NCBI GenBank assembly: GCA_039707465.1
Contig: CM077646.1
Span: 80,252,715 to 80,316,714, forward strand
Reading direction: 5' to 3'
Length of the DNA stretch: 64,000 nucleotides
Origin: Rhabdophis nuchalis
Lineage: Eukaryota > Chordata > Lepidosauria > Squamata > Natricidae
Shown: positions 46,620 through 59,416 of the stretch, piece by piece
Numbering within the stretch: position 1 is the stretch's first letter
How the letters are laid out: the number at the start of each line of letters is the position of its first letter
Program-made: the position numbers and the translations under genes
The notes under the pieces: model-generated
Databases searched by the model: none
Seen by the model: only the letters and a program-made list of their open reading frames with translations
Told to the model about the DNA's origin: nothing

Positions 46620-47898
46620 CTTCTGATAATTTGGGGGACGTATGAACAGAGTTGGGATCCACGTCTTCATCAGGCTGGTAATGATAAAGTGTTTGAGATT
46701 GTTTGGGGGCTATCCAATTACTGTCTTCTTTTAAGGCAATCAGCGATGATGGCGTCGGATTAAATTTGACTTCAGGGAAGTTATCTCTTTTGGATTCCTT
46801 GAAATCCAATGATTTGGGTACTTTTAATTTCTGGCCTTTTTTCATGTTTAGTTTGATTCTAAAAGGAGGATTTTCTCCTTGCTCAATTTTCTCATGGCTG
46901 ATCGCATTTTGTCTCTCTGCTTCTGCCCCATTCCAGGGTGTCTCAGTTGTTACCATGACGTCTTCCTTTAACACACTACTTGTAGTGGTCATCTTGTATC
47001 TTTGTGGTGCTTTGGTTGTTGATACTGTGCTTGTATTCATCCCAGCAATGATATTTTCATTGTTGCTCCTGCTTTCTGGATGATTTAGGAGAGGGATATC
47101 TGTGCTAGTTTGTTGCTGCGTTGTTTGTTCTGAAATAGACTGAGTCAGTGACAGTGGAGTAACACTGCTTGCAAGGTAGTCATAATCCTCACTTTGTTCT
47201 TGGCCTATGCTCTCTTGTTCCAATTGTGTTGAATAACTGTAATACTTTTTGGGTGGCTCCACCTGAGTGGTGTCTCCTTCTGGTGCCTCTTGGTCATAAC
47301 TGTAGGGATCATCATAGTGCTGTTCTACTTCCATGGTATCAGATGGATTAGGGGAGGTTAACGTGGATTCATTACAATCTGGGAGCTGATAGCACATCAG
47401 GTCACCGCCAGAATTAGGGCAATGGCACACTTTGCATGTAGGCATGTGGAAGGTATGTCCTGCAGCGTATTTCTGGTCTTCATGGACACAGCCTATTCTT
47501 CCACATTCGGGACATCCTTCTGCTGGTAGAACCGCATCAATGCAGTTTTGGGGAAGGTCTGGACATAACATAAACTGGCAGCTGATTTTACCCCCTCCTT
47601 TGGGACAAGAACATTCTGTGCTTCCAAAGTCGACCAAATAAGACTGCCCTTCAGGCACTTTCCCATTGATAAAGCCCACATTCACACAATCATAGTACTG
47701 GTATCCTTCACAAGTACAGCCTTTCTGCAGACAAGAGGCGCAACATTCTCCAGGCTCTAGAACTTCTTCAATGCAATTTTCTGGCTGCTTACACTCCACA
47801 CCTGTGCAATCCTTCTGTGCTGTTGCAACGCCAGTCCAAATAAGCGCCAAAAGGACAGTGTTCATACAATGTAAGTGGAACATTTGGTGCCTATCCAT
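46620..47898 (-). CDS. FBLN2: FBLN2 first coding exon: signal peptide, Na and Nb regions
   Basis: Encodes the N-terminal 426 residues of fibulin-2, a secreted glycoprotein that binds fibronectin, nidogen, perlecan and elastic-fibre proteins. Residues 1-28 form a signal peptide (hydrophobic TVLLALIWTGVATA). Residues 31-175 are the Cys-rich Na region, with DCTGVECKQPENCIEE, YLVDFGSTECSCPKGGGK and CVHEDQKYAAGHT nearly identical to other vertebrates. Residues 176-426 have no cysteine and are acidic and Ser/Thr-rich, as in the Nb region, with HYDDPYSYDQE and DEDVDPNSVH conserved. The donor is G|GTAAGA below 46620, phase 1, matching the exon at 4162. I chose the ATG at 47898 (A at -3, G at +4); the frame stays open a further eight codons upstream without an ATG. 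The acceptor may be TATTTAG|G at 47905. Confidence 0.95.
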
Positions 47899-48613
47899 AA
47901 TCTTCCTAAATAGATTTGGCAAGCATTCAGTTTTTCTAATCTTTTATGGGCTTCTTTTCCTTTCTTTACTATCCCCCCTGAACTTCTTGTTCATCCAGCT
48001 CTTGGTCAGAAATATTTCCCTGGATTCTGTTTTGGAACTAGAGCCTAGGTTTATGAAAGAGATCTTTGTTAAAGATTATACTTCATACATATCCTGGTAA
48101 ACATTAGCGATATTTTAAAAAATGGATAAAGCCCCAACATCTGGAGGCCGACATAAAATTAATAATAACTCTCATCCAAGTGTACTTCAGGCTACATTTT
48201 TAAATTTTCTTCTCTTACTTTCTTAAATTTTTTACTCTTACTTTTTTTTTAAAAAAAGCATTTAAGAAATGTCGTTTTATCTATTTATAAAATAAACATC
48301 AAGTAAAATAAAAAAGCAAGTTTTTATTGTGGTACTTCTTTTTACAGATTTAATATTCTTGGGTGTATTTTTCTTAGTTCTAACTTTTAAAATAGTTACT
48401 GACAAAAAAAAGACAATTCTTTCTCATACTGATACAGTCCAAATGTGTTTTAGCACTATATCTCATTCTGTTTTCTAATAGAGGTATGAATGGCAAGATA
48501 GCATCAAAATTTTAATTAGAATTAGTTTTGAATTTGGGCCCAATAGAGTCTGGATTTAACTTGAAAAGTTGTATTTGATCAAAATAATTTTCCTCACCTC
48601 CAATTTAACTTAC

Positions 48614-48711
48614 TTGCAGTAACTGTCCATTGCAGGACCTCTCTGAAGCACTAACTGCTGTAATGAGCAAGCATGGGACAAGGTGTGGTCATCGGGAACC
48701 ATAAGAAAGAC
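48614..48711 (-). other. FBLN2: Candidate upstream FBLN2 exon
   Basis: On the minus strand a 98-bp segment is bounded by a good acceptor (ATTTTCATTGCAG) and a strong donor (CAA|GTAAGT). It lies about 0.7 kb upstream of the first coding exon. If joined to the exon start at 47905 it stays in frame with the FBLN2 start and contains an ATG, so it is either 5' UTR or an alternative N-terminus ahead of the signal peptide. No family match supports it. Confidence 0.35.
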
Positions 48712-49394
48712 CTGCAATGAAAATAAGGATATTAGCAACCAGAAAACTATTTTCTCAATGTTATTGCACCTAACATAAGTCTTTATCACTAAAGTATTAT
48801 TGGGAGCATAGAAGAGCCAAAAGTTCATTTGGTTTGGTTTAAAAATCATTTGTCTTTAGTGTTAAACACAAAGCAGTTCTTTGAGTCCTTTCCCAATCTT
48901 GTAGGTCAAGTCGAAAATCACTATTTTTATAAAGATCTGGGTACTGTAATGTTCTTACTCCAAACATTTGTTATTATTTCCTGTAGTGCCCAAAGAATAA
49001 AGTAAATGACCATACAGCAACACTTCTCAATAGGAGGTCAAAAATGTCATGTAGAGTCAGGGAAACAAATTACTTCTGTCCACCTACTTCTGCTCTTATG
49101 TTGAAAGGGAAACTCCTGACCCTCATTGGTTCTGGACATACCTGTAGGAAAGATTGGCTCCACTGCATATTAGCTGGAGAGAACACAGTGGCTATGTCTG
49201 ACCTGCTTTCCTTTATCACTTATAAAATATAAATTTACTATTAAAATTCTTTGCAACTATTTTTTTAACTTTTACTTTTCAAACATTGGACACCCAGCTT
49301 AGAATATTCCTCTAGCTTCAAATGCACACACAAACCCTACATACCAGCAAACAAACTTTGGTTTGATTTAAAGACTTCTGTTTTTGATTAGATG

Positions 49395-49737
49395 TGTAAA
49401 GGTAAAGGTTCCCCTCAGACATACGTGCAAGTTGTTCCCAACTCTAGGGGGCAGTGCTCATCTCCATTTCAAAGCAGAAGAGCCAGCACTGTCCAAAGAT
49501 GTCTCCGTGATCACATGGCTGGCATGACTAAATGCCAAAGGCGCACGAAATGTTAAAAGGTGGTCCCTATTTTTCTACTTGTATTTTTACATGCTTTCGA
49601 ACTGCTAGGTTGGCAGAAGCTGGGACAAGTAATGGGAGCTCACTCCATTATGCAGCACTAGAGATTCGAACCATCAAACAACCAAACTCCTGATCAACAA
49701 GGTCAGCATCTTAGCCACTGAGCCACTGCATCCCTAG
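49395..49737 (-). mobile_element. tRNA-derived SINE, minus strand
   Basis: The plus strand starts aaaggtaaaggttcccctc and ends with 'tagccactgagccactgcat'. In minus sense the A box is TGGCTCAGTGG and the B box-like stretch is GGTTCGAATCTC. A better-preserved relative of 21296 and 27237. Confidence 0.85.
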
Positions 49738-50872
49738 ATGTGTATTTACACCTAATATGGTATTGCAAAAGCAATTAAAATCTGAATTGAAAATAAAACT
49801 GATAATACAATTCAGATGGTGGTGGTAAAAATCTTGTACATGAAGGTACTGATGATAAACACTGGCTTAAGCCCCTTCCAAATCAACATGTTAAACCAAA
49901 ATTGACATAAAGATGATACAAAAGAAATGTATTGGCACTCTTGGCATCAAAAGGGAAAATCCATTCACTGATCATTCTAGAACAAGTTTCCCAATTGGAT
50001 GCCTTCAAGTTGGATTTAAATTAGATTGGTTGTCCCAAAGGTGCTTTTCCAAAAGGCAACTGGATTTTCTTGGTGGGAGGGAGGTGTTGTTTTCAAATGT
50101 TTTACGTCTCATTCAAAAAGCTTCTTCAGTTCAGAACTTGGATAAGAAGTGAAGCATTAAAAAAAAAAAAAGTTTAACTATGACCTGGATTCTATGGAGA
50201 ATCTTGGTGGACATTTAGACACCAACTCCAGACAGCATTAGTTGATCTAAAAACCCAGGATGGCTGAATTTTTAGAGTCATAATATCAGCTATACTAATA
50301 TCAACCACTGTCCTTCTCTCAAAGTCATATGAGGAATATATGAAGGTAATATCATAGCAAAATCCATACATTAACATGTTTACAATACATTTATTTATTT
50401 ATTTATTTATTTATTTAATTTATTTATTTATGTGTTTGTTTATTTTATGTATTGGAATTTGTCAAACAAAAACAAGAATAAGAATAAAAATACAATAACA
50501 GGGACACCCCCCTCTACTGATCACTTAGGCATGAAGTAAGGAAGTCAATTTGTGACTGAAACTGTGAAAAATTGTAGCTGACACAATTGGATTCCAGACT
50601 TTGGGCATTCCAGACTTAGGGCATTCCAGACTTTGACAACTCTGTTACAGAATCCTATTTTTTTACAGTCAAGTTTAGAATGATTTACATTCAATTTAAA
50701 GTGGTTGTTCGTGCACGTATTATTGCGATTAAAACAGAAAAAGTCATTTACAGGTTAAAACATTGTTACATATAAATTTGTATGCAATACCTAGGTCTAA
50801 CCGCAAGCGATGCAGTTCTAAGTTATCCAAACCGAGAATTTCGAGCCTAGTAGCATAAAGAATTCTACTCTC

Positions 50873-51500
50873 TACATGGGGCTTCCCTTGAGGTGCACTC
50901 GAAAGCTACAGTTAGTCCAGAATGCAGCCGCGCGGGTGATTACGGGAGCCTCTAGATGCTCCCATATAACACCGATCCTGCGCGAGCTGCACTGGCTTCC
51001 TGTGGCCTTTCAGGTGCGCTTCAAGGTTCTGACGACCATCTTTAAAGCGCTCCATGACTCGGGACCTAGTTATATGCGAGACCGCCTCCTGCCCCATACA
51101 TCCCTTCGGCCGCTCCGCTCCCACAGAGAGGGCCTTCTCAGGGTGCCGTCGGCCGGGCAATGCCGTCTGGCGACACCCAGGGGAAGAGCCTTCTCTGTGG
51201 CGGGCCCTGCCCTTTGGAACGACCTACGCCCTGAATTGCGTACCATCTCGGACCTCCGCCTCTTCCGCCAGTGTCTAAAAACACATCTTTTTCAGCAAGC
51301 CGGCCTAGCCTAACCCCGTTGGGACTATTTTAGATAGTTTTAAATTGGGGATTTTAAAATTGGATTTTAGCATAGGATTATAATTTAATATGTTTTTAAA
51401 TTCTGTATTTATTGTTTTTGTATGTTTTTTAAATTCCTGTGCACCGCCCTGGGTCCCTTGTGGAGAAGGGCGGGATATAAATGTGATTAAAATAAAAATA
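50873..51500 (+). mobile_element. L2 LINE 3' end nested in the Rex1/CR1-like LINE
   Basis: The open frame 50876..51313 begins [19 protein letters not shown] and ends with RTISDLRLFRQCLKTHLF. The hairpin is accgccctgggtccc...gggcgggatataaat with an AATAAAAATAAA tail. Same lineage as 11858. Confidence 0.88.
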
Positions 51501-52118
51501 AAAATAAATAAGTGTACAGAAGAGTGCAAGACTTTTCTCGTAAAGTACTTCTGAACACGCTCAATTGTACTGATGTCAGCTATATGGTGAGGATTCCAAA
51601 CAGTTGAAAACTGGTCTAGCTTAAGTTTTATAAGCTCTAATTAGCAATACAATGTTTCCAGAAAAAAAGTTTCACAAAATGAAGTTTACAACTCTTAGTG
51701 CTTTTCTTTCTTTTTTTAAATCAACGCTGTTAATAGTGAACTTTGGAGCACAAATCATCAGAGATAAGTACATCTAGGTCCTTAACAAAGTGAGGGTCAT
51801 CTGCTAGATCAATGCCACCTAGCTTATACTTGACATTCTGATTACATTTACCAATACGTAAGACAGAGCATTTATTAATTGAAATTTGAATTTTCCAAAT
51901 AGATGACCATTCAGACACATAGTTCAGATCACTTTGCAAAAAAAACCCAGAATTATCTGTAGAATTGAATAATTGTACGTCATCAGCAAAAGGAACGCAA
52001 TTGCTTTAAAGTTGATCACATAACTTGTTGATATAGATTTATGTGTGAGACTAAAATGTTGCCTTCCGGAACACCACTGTTAACTGATGCAGGATTAGAC
52101 AGTGAATTCCCTATTTTG

Positions 52119-53430
52119 TTTTTTGTTATTTTAATAATTCTTATTAAATGTTTTAATCTTTAAAAACAGTGAGAAGACATAACAAGTATAAATAATAAAA
52201 AACAAAAAAGAGTGCAAAACAAAACACAGAACATATAAAACAATATACAATAATTTTACAGCTTTCTATACTGTCTTTCTGCATAGCTTTTGTAATTAAC
52301 CCTTCTGCATTGCCTTCCTAGTACTGTATCTTTATCTTGTAATGTAGCAAACACACTATTAACACTTATAATGATATTCATTATTTGTATCACCATATTC
52401 TCTATTTTCTGTTTTGGCTTCTGATTTCTAGCCACTTGTACATTTTATGCCATACTTTATAAAAGTCGAATTCTTCTCTTTCTTTTAGTTCTATTGTCAT
52501 TTTGTCCATTTCTGCGCATTTGAGTATTTTCCTAATTATAGTTTCCTCTGAGGATGTATTGATTTTTTTCCAGTTTTGTGTGAAAGTAATCCTTGCTGCA
52601 GTAAGTATGTGTACAATTATATATTGAGATTCTTTGTCTATTTTTTGGTCCAGCAGTCCTAATAAAAATGCTTCCGGTTTAAGTTCTATTTAAGCTCAGT
52701 AATTTCTTCCAGCCATTTCCAAATTTTACACCAGTATCTCCTTGTGATGGAGCCCGTCCACCACATGTGGTAAAATGTTCCTGGCTTGTGGCTGCATCTC
52801 CAACATTTGGGGGATAAATTTTGGTACATTTTGGCCAATCTCGCTGGAGGCAAATGCCACCTATAAAACATTTTATAGAGATTTTCTTTGTAGGCTGCTG
52901 CCGTCGTACATTTAGAATTTCTTTCTCATAATTTGTCCCATTTTTCTAATTCTATACTATGCCCAAAATTTCTACCCCAGCTAATCATTGTCTCCTTTAC
53001 TGTCTCTTCATCCATTTTATATTTTAAAATAAAATTATATAATTTAGTGATCATTTTTCCTCCCATTCCTAGCAATATTTATCTAATTCCATTTGTTTCT
53101 CGTATATTCCGTATTGTTCCCGATCTTTTTTAAATCTTGTTTTAATTTGTAAATATGGCCACCATTCCATATTTATTCCTTGTGTCTTCAGCTCTTGTAC
53201 TGATTTCAGTTCTCCTTTTTCGTCTAAGAGCTCTGCATATCTTACCATTTTACTAAGATCTGTAGAATTTGGATACGTCATTGCCTCCATGGTTGATAGC
53301 CAGATTGGGATTTTCAGGTAGTGGGTCCCCAGACCCTAAACAGGGCATCTCTTACCATATGTCTCTGAAAGGAGGAATGGGATTTATTCTTTCCCTCCCA
53401 GAGGCAGCCGTGCCAGCCTAGTTGGATAAG
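52119..53430 (-). mobile_element. L1 LINE 3' end, 1.3 kb, with target duplication
   Basis: The flanks gtgaattccctattttg (52102-52118) and gtgaatcccctattttg (53431-53447) match at 16 of 17 bases. On the minus strand broken frames show LAKMYQNLSPKCWRC and GTFYHMWWTGSI, the C-terminal region of L1 ORF2, and it ends in an A-rich tail at the low-coordinate side. It is 5'-truncated. Confidence 0.85.
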
Positions 53431-53572
53431 GTGAATCCCCTATTTTGACTTTCTGCAGTCTATTAGACAGGAAAGCAACAATCCACTTGTGCAAAGGTCC
53501 AGAAATGCCGTAAGAGTTTAATTTCAACAGCAGTTTATCATGCACTACTGTATCAAAAGCCTTACAAAAATC

Positions 53573-54410
53573 AGGATGGATTTTGAAAGGATGTCATATT
53601 TTTTAAGATTTCAGAATATTCCTGAAGAATCTGGTGAATGCCTTCCTGATCTTATGAGCACAATTTTAGCAGACTATTTACACAAACCTAAGGAGGAGAT
53701 CAGGGGGGACATTGACCTGGCTTATAGAATAAATTCAGGATATGCCAGGATAAATGAACTACCCAGAGAGATACATATTAAATTTGTTAGAAGGTCTACC
53801 AGGGAGGGAATACTGAGGGCGCAGAGAGAGGGTCCGTTAACGTACCAGCAAAAGGAAGTCACCATCTTGAAGCAGATCCCAAAAAAGATTAGAGGTGAGG
53901 AGGAAATATTCCTTCTTATCTAAAAAATTGTTTAACCAGGGGATTTGGTTCAAGTGGGTGATGCCAGAAGGGATGTTGGTGTTCTGGGAAGGAGGAAGAG
54001 TAAGGATTAAAACAGTTGCTGAGGCGGAAGCCTTTCTTAAAAAATACTCCTCTATCCTGGGGGATGAAACTGGAGGAGCGGAGGGGGCCACGGCCCCGCC
54101 CACTGGGGGTCAGGGAGGAGAACAAGAAGACACAATTGCCAAGAGACTTAGATCTAAAAAATGAGTTTTTTAATATAGTATAACTTTTGTTTGGATGTTT
54201 GTACACGATTGCTAGCATAGAATTTGGAATTTACAATGATGTATGCACTTCTCTTCACCTTGAAATATGTATTATCTACGTTTTGTTAAGAAGTCCCGGA
54301 GGAACCAACGATCTCGACGTGAAAGTTCTCAAAATATTTTTTTAACTCACCTTACCCTACCCTACTTAAAAATTTGTAAAACTCAATAAAACTTTTTCAA
54401 TAAAAAAAAA
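53573..54410 (+). mobile_element. L1-derived ORF1-only retrocopy (half-L1 type)
   Basis: The flanks agccttacaaaaatc (53558-53572 and 54411-54425) are an exact 15-bp duplication, and the right end is poly(A) after AATAAA. The body encodes L1 ORF1: RFQNIPEESGECLPDLM, YRINSGYARINELPREIH and ILKQIPKKIR. After a +1-type shift near 53900 it continues SKKLFNQGIWFKWVMPEG to a stop at 54164. About 245 bp of 3' UTR follow directly, and ORF2 is absent. The 5' end is truncated. Confidence 0.8.
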
Positions 54411-54485
54411 AGCCTTACAAAAATCTATGTAAATTGCATCAACAGCTTTACCTTGATCAAGACATGTAGTCCTGGTTTGGGTTAT

Positions 54486-56860
54486 CAGATGTTTGAACAG
54501 GCGAAGAAAGACAAGGACAATTAGAAAGCCAAATAAATGAGGGGAAGGAAACACAAACTGTTTTAAGTTTCTTGGCATCCACAACAAAAATTACAGTAGA
54601 AAGCTGCAAACAAAATGTACTTGAGCCTACATACATTTGAGATTCCTTTTACCAGCATTAGAAAGACTGGTTTTTCAATTGCAGGAATGTGCTAGAGCCA
54701 GTTAAGAGGCAAAAGCTTTCAGTCTGTAGCTGATTAAGGTCTTGTCCTTTCATGCAGCAGGACAAGCTAGCTGGAGGCTACTAATCAACTAATTAAAGAC
54801 ACAGAGCAGAGCTTGTTAACTTATGGTTAGCACTTAAGGAAGTGCTGCCCCACACAGAGCAAAGCTGCTCAGGAAGAGTAAGTTTGTTAGGCACTAAAAC
54901 ACACACAGCCAGAAAAATATTTGATTTCAAGGCTATGCTTTCTGACAGGAGGACAGGAGGTGTAAGAAGACATCCACCTTTTGCCAGAGGACTGATAACC
55001 TTATCCCTGGCATTCTAGCAAGACCTGAGTACTTCTGCAGTATAGTTTACTGATAATATTCTCCAACAGATAATTTATACTAGCAGAGGTGGCAATAATA
55101 ACCTGGTATAAATATAATGACATGGAGAAAGAAGCTGGCATAGAAAAAAAGAAGTTTATAAGTCTGATATTGCCTATTATTTATAAAAGTTTGGCCTAGC
55201 ATTTCTAAGGGTTGGCCTAGCAGCCATTTTCTCATTTTTGAGACCTTTAAATCTGTCCATTCATGCACATTTGAAACAGTGAATGCAAGAGTGCCTCTCA
55301 GACTAGTCCGCTTCGTGTCTTTATTCAATGTGCAGAAAGCTAAGGTGAATTCCCCATGCAAGACTAGTGCAGAAGTAAGTGAACATACAAACAAAACCCC
55401 TCTCTTGCTACATTTCCACTAACCAGGTTTAAGGCTCATGACACTGAGAAAGTAAAGAGCTTACAAAGTAGACTTACAGCTGTATTAACCAACAGTATAG
55501 CCTGAAAGGAACTCTGGCAGACGAAGAGCATAATATACTGACAAAATTTACTCCCCAGCGCTCAGCAAGCTCCTTATACCACTCAGCTTTCCTTCCTCTT
55601 TCTCCATATATAGAAATAAAATGGCAGCAGTTTTGTTAACAACTCCAAAAGCAGAGAAAAAGCCACTCAATCGATAACCTTCTTTGAAATGCCACAAAAC
55701 ACTTTGAAGCCATCTGCTTCAACCTGTTGCTTTGAAACAGATCCCTCCTTCGGTTTGAAAACCATTGTAGCTAAAGAATTCTGTTGAAACTTTCAAGGCT
55801 GGTCAATGATCAAAATCATGCCACAAAACATCGCTGTATGATGTTTGCAACTGTGTTCACCAGCCAGAATCGCTTGTGCCAGACAAAATGAAATACTGTA
55901 AAGTCATTTGGGCCAATTTTTGGTCAAACTGAAGCACTCCTTCACAAGCTTTGTTCTCTTCTTAAAACCATGTGCATCAAAACTGCAATGCAAGTAAGCT
56001 TTTGCTTTATAAAGTTAAAATCTGATCTTACCCCAAGCAAGCAATTAGAAAAAAAGCATTAAAAAAACCTAATCTCCTGTGAAAGCTAAAACATCCTTCC
56101 AAAATATCAAAGTTCAGTTACAACTGAAATGCTGGGCACAGCAACCACACCAATTTGGAGGAGAGCCCAGAAAAATGAACATGATTCTTAAAAGCCGTAT
56201 TGATGAAGCCGTAGGAACCCCAATTGACTAGGCATCTGATAGGAATTGCACTGCATCGAAACCCAGTTATTTGAACAGATGTAGCATAATTTGTTCCAAG
56301 TTTATTTCTCTGATCTCACTACCAGAGGAAAGAGTTGTAGTTGAGGTTTGATCTTAAACTGAATTGCTGCCTCTCTTAATTGTGGATAACTGGCACAGTA
56401 TTCCTTAAGAAAAGTATTATATAATATCCCCAGGTACCCAAAACTTGGGCAGTCAAAACACTATTTAACAATAACTTGCTATTAATAGTAGGGCTGTCAA
56501 ATATGGACTCTAAACTACAGATGACAAGCACATAGCAAAAAGAACCTGATACCTTTGCTAATATCTAGTGTTTCTCCATAAATTCTGGAGCTCAGGCTTA
56601 ACTGACTACTTCTTTGTCTATTAGGTTCACACCTTTTCTTCCACTGAGCAGCTAAAGAGATAGTCTTCCCTACTTTTCCCAAATGCACTTTGGTGCAGTC
56701 TCCCCAGATGACTTCCGTAGCTGAAAATGGACTAGAACCTGGCTCTCCCTCTTCCATGTCTACTACCTTAACTGCTACTCCTAATTATTATTAATTAACT
56801 GTTAATAATCACATCTTCATTTATTGTATTTATACATATTCCCAATGGTTTGCAATATAG
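54486..56860. other. Flank without recognisable elements
   Basis: AT-rich single-copy-looking sequence. I see no exon, promoter motif or repeat that I can name. Confidence 0.4.
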
Positions 56861-56861
56861 T

Positions 56862-57350
56862 CCTTACTTAATGACACTGCTTGGCACCAGAAATTCTATC
56901 ATTTAGCAACCATTCAGTTACAATGAGGATGAAAAAGAAGCTTTACAATCGACACTTGCATTACAAACCCTTACAACTTTCACAGGTCAGTCAACAGCAA
57001 TAGCAATAGCACTTAGACTTATATACAGCTTCATAGTGCTTTTTTTTACAGCCCTCTCTAAGCGGTTTGCAGAGTCAGCATATTGCTCCCAACAATCTGG
57101 GTTCTCATTTTACCCACCTAGGAAGGCTGAGTCAACCTTGAGCCTGGTGAGATTTGAACTGCTGAATTGCAGCTAGCAGTCAGCTGAAGTAACCTGCAGT
57201 ACTGCACTCTAACCACTGCACCACCTTGGCTCTAAAGCAAAGGAAAGCTGAAGAAAACCATAAGCACAGTTGCAATTTTACTAAGTGGCCTCTTTGCTTA
57301 ATGATTAAGTTGCCGATCCTAAATGTGGTTGCTAAATGACAACTACCTGA
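56862..57350. mobile_element. TA-target MITE relative, split by a SINE
   Basis: The left part starts tagtccttacttaatgac and the right part ends gttgctaaatgacaactacctg. The interior has 'taagtggcctctttgcttaa'. The SINE at 56998..57234 is inserted in it. Confidence 0.6.
56998..57234 (-). mobile_element. tRNA-derived SINE with L2-like tail
   Basis: On the minus strand the head reads gccaaggtggtgcagtgg, with a B-box-like gttcaaatctcacc. The tail is 'ctatgaagctgtatataagt' and ends in gctattgctattg. Better preserved than the 31121 copy. Confidence 0.85.
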
Positions 57351-59374
57351 ACATGAATACTGGTAACAAAAGTCATGAGATCATAGTAACCACTGTTGGT
57401 TAAATTTTAAGAACGTTAGAAGATTTATCAAATGAGTGAAAAAAACAAGAGTGGATGAACAATATTAAAAAAATGATGATGAGCAGAATTCAAAGGAACC
57501 ATGAAAAAAAAATGGAAAACATTCATCTTTTGTAATCTGATGCTCATCAGATGCTAGCTGGTAATGGTATCATAAAAAATAGAAAATATCACCACTAGCA
57601 ACCATGAAAAAACATTTAAAATGATGTTGTTCCCCTTCTCTTTTATGCCTTAATTTATAAATCTGCTCATGTTAATTTTTCAGAACTTCAAGCACTGAGT
57701 AAAAGAAACAGATTTCAGCAGATATTTCTGCATTATTTACTGTGTGCCTTACAACATGGATCCTAAGTGATATGATAACTTTGCTTCTCGAAAAATTTGT
57801 CTTTGTATCTGTTTTCTGGAAGGAATCTTGATTCATCTCTGTGCTATGGCCTTCCATGTTTTCAGCCTACAGTGTGCTTACATGCCTCCTTTGCTATAAT
57901 CTTTGGAAGAGAATGGAAAGCATGCAAATAAAATGAATAGCTTTCTCATGCCATTAGAAATATTGTCTTTTGGACTGAGCTGTATTAAATAAATCATTGC
58001 TTCTTTTTTAGTGCTTCTTAGTCATATATTTGAATGTTACCCCAGACTCTATGAATAGCCAGTTGTTTTACCAAGGCTGGCTGGGGGAAGGTGTCACTGG
58101 AAAGATCATACATCTGGGCAGTTCTCATGAGAACCTTCCTTTCCTCTCCCTTACACTGTTCAAATTAAATACATATTTCCAATGATGGAAAATCAGATGT
58201 GCTCTTGAACTGGGCCCAAATCTCGCATGGCCCTTCTCTTATCCTCGCCATTATTCTCTTCTGATAGTTACCTGGTGTATTCTTCCTGAAGTGAATAAAA
58301 TTGCCCAAGATATAAATCGTCTCAGCAAAAAGTTTGAGTGCACCACAAATGAGACCGCAGAGTACAATTTGGGGAAAGCAAAAAGAACGAGATTGTTGAC
58401 AGAAAGAGCAAATTGCAGCTATAAAACAAAGACTTGATAGCCTTCTCATATAAAATCCATAGAAGCTGGTGAGGATTTAACGGTGGGTGTATTTGGATCC
58501 TTCTTCAAGTCCTGAGGTGCCGGGAAAGGGGGGGGGGGTGTTCCTTAGAAGGAAGAGGGAAAAAGCACATGCCAAAGATATATGCTCTTTGAGGATCACC
58601 CAAGGCCTGAAGACCATTTCAACTGCACAGCTAAAATATTATACTGGGCAATTGGGATGTAGAAAGAGGCTAGAGGCAGATGATCACTTTAGTGACAATG
58701 GTAAAGGCATTGTTTCATGCTACATGGGAGAAAGCAACAATAAATACTCTTGGATTTTAGCAAGATGCCACATATATAGACAAGATAAAAGTGATTGACA
58801 ACATTACACTGGATGATAGGCCCCTTAGGTCAGATGGAACTCAACATGTTATTGAGAAAGTACTAAGTTTTTCAGAGTATCAATGGCATTTATGATCCAG
58901 TTAAATTAAAGCCTTTGGGAAGTCTAGTTGCTGATATTGCAGTGCAGGAAAGGAAAGTCCCAAAGTGCAAAGACAGAATGAAAGAATGTGGGACATAATA
59001 AAGTTTGAACATGGGAAACACAGTGAACAATTAAATGAATTCACTGTGCATTGTGATCAGTGAATTGAAATGGGCTGAAATTGGATAGTTTCAGTCAGAA
59101 GATCAAACTGTTTACTATTCAGCAAAGGTAGTATTTGGATGTAGTATAATCAATGACCAAAAATTGTTCAATTGGACCATGGATAACCCTTTAATATGAC
59201 AGTTGTCCACATTTATGCTGCTTGTGGTTAGAGAATGGAATGCTACCATTGCAAATACTAAAAAGGTGGGTCTGTTCTGCCTAGAAAACAGAAATAATGT
59301 AGAGAATTAGTTATACATTTTTGCCAATCCAATGATTTCTTCATTGCTAACATATCTTTCAAACAACGAATGGC

Positions 59375-59416
<42 letters not shown>

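Larger units (their letters stand above)
50386..54485 (-). mobile_element. Rex1/CR1-like LINE, interrupted three times
   Basis: Minus-strand pieces assemble into one reverse transcriptase: DQGKAVDAIYIDFCKAF (54411-54485), then DTVVHDKLLLKLNSYGIS and WIVAFLSNRLQKVKIG (53447-53572), then NSGVPEG, PFADDVQLF and WKIQISINKCSVLRIGK (51520-52101), then STVWNPHHIADISTIERVQ. The 3' UTR ends in (AAAT)n at 50386-50450. Motif A Asp, the GVP motif and FADD are still visible; frameshifts and stops occur. Interruptions are at 50873, 52119 and 53573. I assign it to the jockey/CR1 group, perhaps Rex1. Confidence 0.72.

Noticed and set aside
46703..47083. 126-codon plus-strand frame opposite FBLN2
   Set aside because: It is the antisense shadow of the conserved FBLN2 first coding exon.
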